In this document: one piece after another, positions 44,612 through 55,918 of the stretch
How positions within the stretch are numbered: position 1 is the stretch's first letter
Layout: each line of letters begins with the position of its first letter
Assembly (NCBI RefSeq): GCF_000485595.1
Contig: NW_014577281.1
Span: 101,690 to 161,689 of the forward strand
DNA: 60,000 bases
Source of the DNA: Priapulus caudatus
Lineage: Eukaryota; Priapulida; Priapulimorpha; Priapulimorphida; Priapulidae
Reading direction: 5' to 3'
Notes under the pieces: generated by a model
The model's input: only the letters and a program-made list of their open reading frames with translations
What the model was told of the DNA's origin: nothing
Database searches by the model: none
Made by a program: the position numbers and the translations under genes

Positions 44612-45310
44612 AATCAAGTGAGTGTCCGAGATGTAAACGTCCGCAAGGTAATGTCCAAGGGGTAAATGTCCGGCGGGGTGATTGTCTGAAGGGTGAAATG
44701 GCATGGGCGGTAAATGCATGCAAGGGGTAATTTGATCCGCGGGGGGTAATTGTACCGGGCGGTAATATCCACGGTAATTTGTCCGGGTAAATGCCTGGGG
44801 GGAATTGTCAGGGGTAAATGTCCGGGAGTGATTGCTCGCGGGGGGTGAATGGCATGGGTAAATGGCAGGGGTAATTGTCGGGGGTAATTGTCTGGGGGGT
44901 AATTGTCCGGGGGGTAATTGTCGGGGGATAAATGTCGAGGCTAATTGTCCGCGGAGGTAAATGTCCGCGGGTAATTGTCGGCGGTGGGGTAAATTGTCGC
45001 GGGGGTAATTGTGCAAGGGGTAATTGTCGGGGGTAAATGTCCGGTGCGGTAATTCGATTCGGGGCGGATAAATGTCAGGGGGGTATTGTTCGGGGTAAAT
45101 GTCGCGGGGGTAAATGTCCGGCGAGTAATTGTCCGGGGGCTAAATTGTCGCGGGGTAATGTCCGCGGGTTAATGTCGCGGGGTAAATTGCCCGGGGAGTA
45201 ATAGTGCGCCGGGGGTAAATCGTCCGGGGCTAATTGTCCGGAGTAAATGCCATGGGGGTAATTGTCGAGGGTAATTGCGCGGCGGGTGATTGTCCGGCGG
45301 GGTATTTAGT
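44612..45310. repeat. G-rich degenerate minisatellite
   Basis: About 45 imperfect units of GGGGTAATTGTCC or GGGGTAAATGTCC, 12-18 bp long. The - strand stays open over part of it as Gln-Leu-Pro-Pro repeats, with no sign of a gene. Confidence 0.85.
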
Positions 45311-45424
45311 CCTAGCCATATATAATATAGCCTATACACACACACACACACATTTTCGCGACCGAGCCAGCGATTCCTGGAGTGTGTTCTAAGCTGATGT
45401 GGATTGTAAAACCCCAATGAGTCA

Positions 45425-45658
45425 GTATAGCATAAACCGATATGTATATATTATATATCCATACATCTATCATATCTGATCTATCTATCTATCTATCTAT
45501 CTAATCTATCTATCTATCTACTCTATCTATCTATCTATCTATTCTATCTATCATATCTATCTCATCTATTTATCTAATCTATCTATTATCATATCTATTT
45601 CTCTATTCTATCTATCGATCTATCTATCTATTTATCTATCTATCTATATCTCTCTCCC

Positions 45659-45697
<39 letters not shown>

Positions 45698-45712
45698 ATC
45701 TATCTGTTTATC
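45425..45712. repeat. (ATCT)n microsatellite
   Basis: Long ATCT tetramer array with single-base interruptions (catatct, attatc), preceded by a short CA run near 45338-45352. Confidence 0.92.
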
Positions 45713-48700
45713 GAGCCAGCTTGTTTGTCTAGCCAGCTAGCCAATCAACAATTTGGCAGCCGCTGAGTGCAAGGGATACGATAATGAAATAACGGGAACG
45801 TCCATTTACAGCATCCTGTCACGTGACCACCTACATGTATTTGCTATTATTACACGAATCTCACAAAGATTATACGTTTAAGTTTATAAAAAGTAAAGCT
45901 TTCATTGATGAAAACAGGATGAAAACTATACATGTGCGTACTATTACTTTATCATCACTGGTCTCTCTACATGTGACAGTCGATTGATAAAGTCATCTTC
46001 TTCTATCCCTACGTACGCTTTCTGTACTTCGGCTTAATATCATGATTATGAACGAAGTGCTAGACAAAATATGCATAGCAACACGAATTGTAGGGACTCG
46101 CATTCTGCAGTGTTCTGCCCAGATTTTTCGGCCCAAGCCTAGTTTAGCACCCAGGATTAGTTTAGCATATATGAGAAAACACATTTGCAGGGTCCAAAAC
46201 TATCCTTGATCCGAAATTTCAAAAGGCATACAATGATACATCATGTATGATGTTGTGCATAGCAAGGAGCTAAATATAACAACTAAACAAGGAGAGAAGC
46301 GCCGCCTATCGGCGCAAATTTTGGGTTCAGGCAGAGACCCTAGAACAGATTAGTGTTTCTATTGTCTCGGTGTCGCTCTGCACAGCCGTTTCAGCTTGAT
46401 TATGTTTCCATAGATGGGTCCTTGAGGCCGAAAAGCGCCACAGCCAATCCGCTTCTCTCCTGTTATATTAGCTCCTTGCTGGCTATTAGAACTTTTAGAA
46501 GGATGGTCAATGTCAGCTCTAGCTACTATAGGCACGCGTACAGTTGCCGGCAGGGCCTTATAGAACTACTATTACGAATGCCTAGGACCACACCGCTGAC
46601 TGGCGCTGCTGCCAGCGCCACCAAAAATGGCCTTTGAAGTTGCGTAAATCGAATGTTCGTTCACAAGAAATACCCAAGCAGACCATCTTCAACGATTAGC
46701 TTAGCAGTTAAATTTTAGTAGGCTGATAAGTAGCTTGAGACATATTCAGCTTCGGATATAAGAGGCCATTAATTGCCTACCACATGACCCCCGTTTTATA
46801 GCCCGCCGCAGTAATCGTGAATGTATGGATGGTCCGCTATGCAAGGAATCCCCTGCAATGGCAAATGGAACGTAGGAAAGTGTCCGCAATACTTTGGACT
46901 TGGGGTAGTGTGGTTAGATCCTCACACAACCACACCTAATAAACTATGTTGCTTGTTGACCTCCGGCAAACTTAATTTTCTGCTGAAGTGACAAGGCATT
47001 AAAGCCGATAGGACACCAAAAACCTCATTTCCACCGAATTGTAGCTAGTAGCTGAATATAAGTGTCGTATAGCTATTACCTAGGTCCGCAATCGGAGCAC
47101 GTTATAACTCCGCATTTTGCTAATCTGAGGCGTGTGTGGGATTTATCGCTGCAGCTCAGCCCTTAGTAACAAATTGTTGCAATTTTTGTTGTGGGCATTG
47201 GATAGGTGATCGAGTAGGCACTGATGGGGCGTTGACTGGGGGGTATATCCGACCCAAAATATCAAGTACTGTTGTCAAAATATCTGTTTGTCAATATCGC
47301 TTTCCGAAGACTTTATCACCGTTTCAGAACTTTGTTTTCATGCAATAATTCATCCTAGTAGAGGATAATTCATCCTAATTCTTCTATCCTGATAGCTTGG
47401 TAATACCTGCTTTTTTTCAACAAATATCTAGCCATCTTGACAGATATTAGCTGAAGTACAAGTAATGACATTCAATTAATGTGCCCTGATATGTTGATTT
47501 TATCATAAATCTCTGCTATTATTGTGCTTTGTAGCATATAATGTTTTTCTAATTTTTCATTTATGTGTTTTGAAGGTCTGAGCAAAGCCCAGCTAGCGGC
47601 CCTAGGTAAGTCATTATGATAATGGTAAGATCTACGGGATTGTTACACAATGAACAATTACTTTGCAAAATTCTGACGTGACTAATGATGATTGCATTTT
47701 AAACAAACATGCTATTGGGAATGTTTCCCCTGGCCAAAAAGGTCTGTGAGGTGGTAAATTTTTGTTACCCATCTAAAGGTCTGGGGGTCAAAATTTCTCA
47801 AAATCTTTGAAAAAGAAGGTCCAATTTGGTACATTGATACTACATTCTAAGCTATTTTGGTGCATTAAAAGCACTGTTCTATGGAAGAAAAGTGATTTTC
47901 GTCAGCGAGACAGTGTTTTGGACAAATTTTTGTGTGGTGGCTGAGAATTTGAGTGAGGCAGCCCGCCTCGCTCGTGTCAATGCAGGGGAAATACTGCTAT
48001 AGGTTTAAAGGAGCTGTGGTATTGGTTGTTTTTAAAATCAAACTGCTTAAAAATATAGTAGGGCCTACTTTAATTGCTGTATGCTTTATTATATGTTATT
48101 ACATTAGTACAATTTTTAGATTACCCATATTTAATAAAACTTTACGGACATAAAATCATTCATCTTTGGCTGTGTAATTAAAAGTGAGGAACACCTTGCA
48201 GTGCTCGAAATAAGGGAAAAAATGTGGTTGTCCTGGCGCGACAACAGCATCAAATCGGGTTGTCCGCGGCACAATTTTCTGGCCTTGTCCCAAAAAAATA
48301 TCCCCAAATCTCCATTTTCCATCAATAAAATATGCGTAGAAAACCCAAAACACTGGTGTATGCCAGGATCTTTTAACAGGTGGGGCAAAAACGAGCGAAC
48401 TGGGCGCAATGTGGAATGACTGTGGAATATTTATAATGGCTTCTCGCGCCTCCTTCTCACACACCCCTGCTGCAAGCACGGCTCCTCACTTCCTCTGCAA
48501 TCATTCTGTTTGGTGCCATTGCAAAAAGGCAAGCATTTTGTTCATTGTTCTCATGCTCCTAAGATTGGGTACATCTAGTGTTCAGCTGGCGGATCTAGGA
48601 AACTTCCGCAAGGAGGGGTGAAAAACAAGCAGGGGGTATGGGGGTCCTCCCCAGAAAATTTGAAACTGTAGATCGCTAGAGAATGGTCATTTGCGGCACT

Positions 48701-49240
48701 TTGAGTAATGTACACGCCTTCATTCTGACTACAACAAGCAATTCTCGTTTTTTAAACTTTCGGATGCAACATGAAATCCACTGTTGTTCTGTTTTTGCCA
48801 ATGGCTGGCAAAGCCAATCGGAAAATGTCCAAAAATACATAATGGACATAAAAATACGCGCAAAATGTCAGGGGTAACTTGCTGGTTCTGCTGGTTTCCA
48901 AATCGAGTCGTGACTCCTCTCATAATATCAGAAATCCTGACATATACCAGTGTTCGAAAAAGCAGCTGTATGCGGCCGCTTTCGCCCACACCATTAAAGG
49001 GATTAATAGGCGAGCGCCGGCCCAAGGACCTATAAGTGGCTGCCATTCGTGCAGAACCCTGAGAAGGAAAATTCGTGAAGGGAAGCTAAAGTGGCGTCTA
49101 GTTTCTCAGCGCCTACTTGTTCTATGGTGATCGTCCTACCGAACAATGATCCTCAGTACTGGGTTAGTCGGCTAATTCGTGCCGGCGGTCCAAATTCTTG
49201 GGGTGGTGCTCGGACAAACCCGGACTAACGCATTCATTTC
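45713..49240. other. Region without a recognisable gene
   Basis: Only short frames, none of which I recognise. Several stretches look like worn transposon ends, for example CAGTGTTCTGCCCAGATTT near 46109 and CAGTGCTCGAAATAAG near 48199. A possible 30-nt exon lies at about 47577-47606 (see findings). Confidence 0.5.
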
Positions 49241-50489
49241 TGGACTGCCGTTGTACTTGGTATAAGTTTGATGTGAGTAGTTCATCTTGCATTTGATTTT
49301 GCTCCTTAACGGGACCTCCCAACAACACCCAACGGTTGTTGCTAAGTTCCATTCGGAGCGATCCCCGTCTTTCCATTTGCACACTTTCTACCATTATCCA
49401 GTCTAATTTATGTAACTCATGTATTGATAGTGGATTTGAAGGTCTACACTATAATCTGCAACACGTGCCCCACCAAAAATGCCGCGGCAGGTGATTTTCT
49501 TTTAATTTGAAGACATACATTCCAAGATTATATTATGGTTGTATCTTGTGGGAGGTACTTAGCCGTTGAATGCATCACATAACCATGGATACATTCGAAT
49601 CGACTATTTCAATTGAAGGTAAAATAGATGCTACAATATATAACAACCTCTGAAGCCAACGCAATATTGGAGAGTGAATACCTCCCTCAGGTAAAGGTAT
49701 TGTTTAGACAGAATTAACACCAGGAAAGATCGGTAAATTCATTCCGCTCCTCTTTACCCCTCCAATCTCTCCAGCTTGTAGCCAGAAAAGCAAATGATCA
49801 GCTAATCAATATAGTATAACGTAAAATTACAAATGAGGGCGGTGGTTTTTAGTATCAACTCAGTCTGATATGCACTATCGAATTCTGTATTTAGCAGGGT
49901 CAATGAGCTGATCAGCCCTGCTTCTAGTGATAATCGAGTGTTATATTAACCTAGCCACTAGCATGTATCTATAGTGAATTCAATCTCTCTTTGTTAAGCC
50001 GACACATGCATTCTGCAGGCTCAAAAGAAGAGTCAGACATGATGGAACCCGTCGCGTTTATATCGTCTGGTTTCTCCGGTCTGATCTGTACTAACATCCA
50101 TATGAGCTTTAACGGATACTATGTTTTCGTAGGACATACGTGACGGCTTCTGAATCTTGTTTTAGGCATTTCTACTCCACCCCTGAATAATGACTATATA
50201 GCGTAATACAGAGAGCTTCTAAAGGTGTGAAATTAGTGTAGTATTGCCCATTTTCCCGCCTACAATATGACCTTTTTGCGCAACTTACGTATTATTTTTA
50301 CTGGTGGTACTCGACACTATGCTGGACCAAATGGGAAGTAACGATGTGAATTCGCCCCCCTGGCGCTCGACACGAAAAAAGGTTACGGGTTCAAAGATGG
50401 TGGTCCTGATAATTCCGGATATTCGCTAATTCCACACACCGATGCAGGTTACAACATAGAGAAATCCCATAGACTCGTAAGCGAAGTAC

Positions 50490-51275
50490 GGCGGGGATAC
50501 TATTGGTTCTCATGTCCCCCCCAGTTGCCCGCGAGAGCGTAACCGCCAGCTCGGATTAACTCGACCAGCCGACCCGTATCCACTATCCGCCGTAAAAAAA
50601 AACAACCAAAACAAAGAAGAGTAGATTTCCCTCACCTTCTGCTCTATAACTCAGGGCCCCTAATTGACCCATACACACACACACGCGCTACCAAACTTGA
50701 CGTATACTTAGCACATCTTGGGGAGACACGGTGAAGAATACCCCAGGTCACTGGGCGACCCTTTATTTGACCTTACCTTGACCTTGAATAAATATTTCCC
50801 TTCCGCTCCTCTAACAACATGGACAATAATTGACCTACGGCTAACAACTTCGGGTGACTACCTTCCACATCTTGGGGAAAAGGTGAGCAGACCCGTACGC
50901 AACAAACAACCAGGACTCCACTCGCGACCTTAGTTACTTTAACGCTGACCCTCCCATCCACTATTTCCTTCCGCTGCTATAACTGTTACCGCTCCAGTAA
51001 TCTCGACCTCAGGCCGACGCGCAAAACACTCTTCGTCATACTTTAGCAGAGATTATTAGCGGGAGAGAAGGTGTGCTACGCGTACTAAAACCACACTCAG
51101 AGCGCAAAAAATTTTTAAACATGACTTGCAAAATCTCAGGCTAGATGAGTTGTATAACAAACCTTTGTCTTTGTGACTTATTTAACTTGACCTACCTTCT
51201 ACATTCTTACAGAGATATTTCATTCATACTAGATCACGTGGGATACATGTAGTTGGCGACAACTGCCCTTTCTAG
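50490..51275 (+). mobile_element. 146-bp-unit element, copy C
   Basis: A worn 5' palindrome (gcggggatac), CCGCC stretch and about three noisy units, then the clean tail, hairpin AGTTGGCGACAACT (51251-51264) and CTAG (51272-51275). The last 150 bp are almost identical to the tail of copy B in receptor intron 18. Confidence 0.7.
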
Positions 51276-51412
51276 TTTGGTAACAGGCTTAGTCACTGCT
51301 GTCGTATATGATAATGAAGATGCATTTGAAGCATTTAGAACAATCTAGCCCTGTAAACCTGTTTTGTAAAAACATTAAACAATTTTTTTGATAATTGCAG
51401 TCTACAATCCTG
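51276..51412 (+). pseudogene. Duplicated fragment of receptor intron 18 plus 12 nt of exon 19
   Basis: Matches 21663-21799 nearly base for base, including the branch/acceptor region (gataattgcag) and the first 12 exon bases (tctacaatcctg). It then switches abruptly into a 146-bp unit. No kinase coding sequence beyond this is present, so it is non-functional. Confidence 0.85.
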
Positions 51413-51634
51413 TCATACGCTCTATAACTCGGCCCCTAATTGACCTAGCGCTACCAAACTTGGTATACTTACACATCTTGGGGAAAGGTGTGTCACGTAC
51501 CAAAACCAGGTCACTACGACCTTTATTTGACCTTTACTTTGACCTTCATCATATTTCCCTTCCGCTCTATAACTCTGCCCCTAATTGACCTAGCGCGACC
51601 AAACTTCGTAGTTGGCGGCAACTGCCCTTTCTAG
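51413..51634 (+). mobile_element. 146-bp-unit element, copy D
   Basis: Starts inside a unit (tcatacgctctataactcgg), has about one and a half units, then the hairpin variant GTTGGCGGCAAC (51611-51622) and CTAG (51631-51634). Confidence 0.75.
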
Positions 51635-52216
51635 TTAGATATGAATTCTAAGATAAGCACCTGAAGTTGCTACGAGGAATATAGAGGACAGTTATGAAAG
51701 AGTGGCTTTTGCTTACTTTTTAGGTCATAGGTCGCTGTAACCAGTAAGACCTAAAAACCTTTTAACTCTACCCTATTGTTTAACTTACTATAGGGAGCAT
51801 AAAATGTACGGTTTACTGATTTATGATGAGCAGCTGTCCAGTGTCTGTTTAACTGTCAAGATTTGACTTTAACTTGAAGTGAACGATGTCCAGTGTTAGT
51901 ACTGTTACAGTGTTCGTCTTCAGTTCATATGGTCATAGTTTAGAAAAATGGTCGTAGGGTTAAAAGTGAGCAAAATGCTGTGACAGGGAAGTTTATACCC
52001 ATGGTACATGCAATAGGCCACATTTTATTTAAAATTTAAATTTAAAATTAAGTTATTTCTTTTTCATGCAGCTCCCATCCAACTGCTCAGCTAGCTGGCC
52101 AGAGACTAGCCCAGTGTGTATGTAACCAGAAATGCATATCTCATGTCTTTTATATGGCCATATGATATGGGTCAGGTGGAAATCAGGCATAAACAATTGA
52201 GCATAAGGTATATATA

Positions 52217-52275
52217 ATGAAGAGCACGTCATAGAGATGCTGCTCTATATGCTAGCTCTATCATGTGCTCTTGAT
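52217..52275. mobile_element. ATCAAGAG palindromic mini-element, copy 3 (59 bp)
   Basis: Ends ATGAAGAGCAC and GTGCTCTTGAT, with arms matching at about 17 of 20 bases and a centre GATGCTGCTCTATATGCTAG. The flanks are tatata and ataat. It marks the border of the tandem duplication. Confidence 0.65.
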
Positions 52276-53220
52276 ATAATACCTTGTACTTGGTATATTG
52301 ATGTGGTGATATCTTGCATTTGATTTGCTTAAGAGAACTCCCAACACCCAAGGTGTCTTATTCATTGGAGCGATCGTTTTCCATTTGCAATTATCATATA
52401 CATAATTTATGTAACAATCATATATAATTAGTTAATATCTAGAAAGTGCCCCACAAAATGCGCATCTTTTAATTGAAACATACATTCAGATTAATTATGT
52501 TGTATCCTGTGGGAGTAATAGCCGTGATCACTAACATGGATACATTGAATGAACTATTTCAATTGAGTAAAAATATGTCAATTCATAACAATTGAAGCAG
52601 CAATATTGAGAGTAATACTCCTGGTAAAGTATTGTTTAGACAGAATAAATCACCAGGATAAGATCGGTAGACATTCGCTCTATTCCCTCCATTCTCAGCT
52701 TGTAGCCAGAAAGCAAATGATCAGCTAATAATATAGTATAGTAACAATTACAAATGAGGCGGTGTTTTTTTGTAGTACTCGTTGTTGCTTGAATTCTGTA
52801 TTTACAGGGCAATGAGCATGTCAGTGTAATGAGTGTATATATGTAACCACTAGCAATATTATGAGTTGAATAATTTCTTTTGTTAAGGGGACAATGATTA
52901 CTGACTTATAAAAAAAACTGTGGATACTGCTTTATATTGTCTGTTTTGTCTGTACTAACTCATTGAGCTTCAACGTATAATGTTCGTGTACGCTCTCTTG
53001 AATTTGTTTAATTTTACCCCTGATATACATATATAGTAATACAAGAGCTTCTAATGTAAAATGTAGTTAACTGCCATTTTCGCCTAATATGAACTTTTGC
53101 ATTAGTATTTTATTATGGTGGTACTGACTATGTGGACGATGGACGTACGATGTGTTGCCCTGACAGGACAAAAGGTTAAGGTTAAAATCGTTGATGATTT
53201 CCTAAATGGGAGGTTAATTG

Positions 53221-53898
53221 TATCCCCTGCGAAGAAGTCGGCGGGGATACTATGGTTTCATGTCCCCCCAGTTGCCGCCTCCGCCGCTCGGTCCGCCGCA
53301 GAGAATTTCCCTTCTGCTCTATAACTCGGCCCCTAATTGACCTAGCGCTACCAAACTTGGTATACTTACACATCTTGGGGAGAAGGTGAGCAGCGTACCA
53401 AAACCAGGTCACTGCGACCTTTATTTGACCTTTAGCTTAACCTTGAGCATATTTCCCTTCCGCTCTCTAACTCGGCCCCTAATTGACCTAGCGCTACCAA
53501 ACTTGGTATACTTACACATCTTGGGGAGAAGGTGAGCAGCGTACCAAAACCAGGTCACTGCGACCTTTAGTTGAACCTTCTACCTTGACCTTCATCACTG
53601 ATTTCCTTCCGCTCTATAACTCGGTCCCCTAACTTGACCTAGCGGAGAGCAAACTTCGTATATACTTTACAAATCTTGGGCCGAGGGAAGGTTGTGGGTC
53701 GCGTACTAAACCCATTAGGCAACCAATGTTTAACATACTTGCACATCTCAGGCCAGATGAGTTGTATAAACAAACCTTTGTCTTTCTGGACTTATTTAAC
53801 TTGCACCTACCTTCTAACATTCTTACAGGCAGATATTTTCATTCATACTATGATACGTGGGATACATGCTACGTTTGGCGACAACTTGCCCTTTCTAG
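53221..53898 (+). mobile_element. 146-bp-unit element, copy E
   Basis: Intact 5' palindrome (tatcccctgcga...gtcggcgggga, 53221-53248), three units (anchors near 53314, 53460, 53608), then a noisy tail with the hairpin region (about 53873-53885) and CTAG (53895-53898). Confidence 0.75.
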
Positions 53899-54052
53899 CT
53901 TTGCGTGAACAGGCTTAGTTCACTGCTGCTCGTAATATGATAATGAAGATGCATTGATAGCATTGTAGAACAATCTAGCCGTTGTAAACCTGTTTGTAAC
54001 AAACATTTTTAAAACAATTTGTTTTGATTACATTGCAGTTCTAGAACAATCC

Positions 54053-54303
54053 TGTCATACGGCTTCGGTATACTCGGCCCCCTAATTTGAGCCTAGCGGT
54101 TACCAAACCTTGGGTATACTTACACATCTTTGGGGAAAGTGTGCTGTCACGTTACCAAAACCAGCCGTCACTACGACCTTCTTATTTTGACCTCGCCTTA
54201 CTTTGACCTGTCATCATATTTCCCTTCCGCTCTATAACACTCTGCCCCTAATTTTGACCTTGCGGCGACAAACTTCGTATGTTGGCGGCAACTGCCTTTC
54301 TAG
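54053..54303 (+). mobile_element. 146-bp-unit element, copy F
   Basis: The counterpart of copy D in the second duplicate, with insertion noise. It ends with GTTGGCGGCAAC (54281-54292) and CTAG (54300-54303). It follows a noisy version of the intron 18 fragment (cattgcagttctagaacaat). Confidence 0.7.
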
Positions 54304-54945
54304 TTAGATATGAAATTCTAAGATAAAGCCACCTGAAGTTGCCTACGAGAATATAGCCAGCGACCAGGTTTATGAAATAGTTGGCTTTTGCTTACTTTTT
54401 AGGTCAGATAGGTCGCGTGGTTAACCAGATAAGACCTAAAAACCTTTTAACTCTACCCTATTGTTTAAACTTACTATAGGAGCATAAAAATGTTACGGTT
54501 TTACTCATTTTATGATGAGCAGCTGTCCAGTGTCTGGTTTAACTGTCATAGATTTGACTTTACTTGAAGTTGAACGCATGTCCAGTGTTGAGTACTGCTT
54601 ACAGTGTTCGGTCTTCAGTTCATTATGCGTCATAGTTAGAAAAATGCGTCGTAGGGTTAAAAGTGGCAGCAAGAATGCTTGCTGACAGGCCGAAGTTATA
54701 TACCCATGGTACATTGCCAATATGCGCCACCATTTTCATTTAAAATTTAAATTTTAAAATAAGCTTTCAATTTCTTTTTCATGCAGGCCTCCCATTCCAA
54801 CTGCCTTCAGCTTAGCTTGGCCATTGAGGACTAGCCGCAGTGTGTATGTAACCAGAAATGCATTCTCATGTCTTTTACTATGGCCATATGATTATGGGTT
54901 CATGTGGAAATCAGGCGATAAACAAATTGAGCATAACGTATATAT

Positions 54946-55007
54946 ATGAAAGAGCACGTTCATAGAGATGCTGCTCTATATGCTAGCTCTATCATGCTGC
55001 TCTTGAT
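54946..55007. mobile_element. ATCAAGAG palindromic mini-element, copy 4 (62 bp)
   Basis: Duplicate of copy 3 with three extra bases. It ends CTCTTGATATAAT and is followed within 11 bp by the large foldback element. Confidence 0.65.
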
Positions 55008-55017
55008 ATAATCAGGA

Positions 55018-55918
55018 AGTGTATCAATAGGAGTGAACACACTAAAACCGCGCAAATTTCAACATTTATTAGCCTTAAGTCTACCTATGATTTATCTGTG
55101 TTTACCTCCGCATAAACTTGAGCTCAAGTCTTGCCTTTTAAGGCATAAGCTTATCCGTGTCTAATCGTTTTTTGGGTCCTCACAAAAGATGACAAATGGG
55201 GGATATCCGCCCGCTTTCCAAACGTACAATTGTGCGTTTTAGAAAGTTATACCGTGAAGTCAACAACTGCCTGAACCGAACTAAGGGCAATGCTTTGAAT
55301 AGCCCTCATATCGCTTAGCAATGCAATACATAGCAAAACAACTTAGCGAGCGTTTGCTAGCGATTCGCGACAGAGTTAATACACGCCTTGTTGTTATTAT
55401 AGCCATTGGTCGAATGACCAGTAATTACATGTTATGAACAATATTGTTAAGAAAAAATTAAAATGGATAAAATACGTAGAAACATGTGAACAGTTTTTAT
55501 TTCTCAATGTAAAATAGTTATCAATAACAACACAAAAAAAAGTCGTGTCTGTAAAAACTTTCCGAAATCCCTAAGCAAACCTCGCTAGTTGGTTTGCTAT
55601 GTCTTGCGATTGCTAAGCTGATAGAGGGCTTGTCAAAAGCATCTGCTTATGTTCTCGCGTTCACAGCTTGGTTGACTTCACGGTACAACTTTCGCAAAGA
55701 ACCACATGTACGTTGTGGACCGATAATCTCGCCGATTTGTCATTTTTGTGAGCACCAACGATTAGACCACGAATAAAGTTTTAATGATTAGAGAGCAAGA
55801 CTTGAGCCTCAAAGTTTATCGCAGGGTAAAGCGACAATTAAATCATAGGTAAGACTATAGGCCTACTAAATGTTGCAATTTTCGCCGGTTTTAGTTTGTC
55901 TCATCCTATTGATACACT
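55018..55918. mobile_element. Large foldback element (about 900 bp)
   Basis: Ends AGTGTATCAATAGGA on both sides (right reversed). The left arm (to about 55370) matches the reverse complement of the right arm (from about 55560) through landmarks such as CTATGATTTA, CTCAAGTCTTGC, GTCTAATCG, ACCGTGAAGTCAA and GCTTAGCAAT, leaving a centre of about 190 bp. No transposase frame is recognised. Confidence 0.75.

Larger units (their letters stand above)
49250..52278 (+). repeat. Tandem segmental duplication, copy 1
   Basis: Contains in order: about 1.2 kb of unique-looking sequence (X), element copy C, a receptor intron 18 fragment, element copy D, about 0.6 kb (Y) and a palindromic mini-element. The same order follows at once in copy 2. 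From 49250 to about 51110 it carries many extra single bases relative to copy 2. Confidence 0.8.
52284..55010 (+). repeat. Tandem segmental duplication, copy 2
   Basis: Same order of parts as copy 1: X' (52284-53220), element copy E, intron 18 fragment (about 53899-54055), copy F, Y' (54304-54945) and the palindromic mini-element. From about 53570 on it carries frequent extra single bases relative to copy 1. Confidence 0.8.

Noticed and set aside
43867-44621. Long Thr-His and Ser-Pro rich open frames
   Set aside because: They follow the CA and CT repeats in several frames at once and have no gene-like composition.
44543-45016. 157-codon - strand frame with Gln-Leu-Pro-Pro repeats
   Set aside because: It is a translation of the G-rich minisatellite, the unit length varies, and no flanking signals are present.
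48131-48479. Overlapping frames of about 90-110 codons on the - strand
   Set aside because: No family recognised, both frames overlap, and the region has transposon-like ends. Too weak to call a gene.
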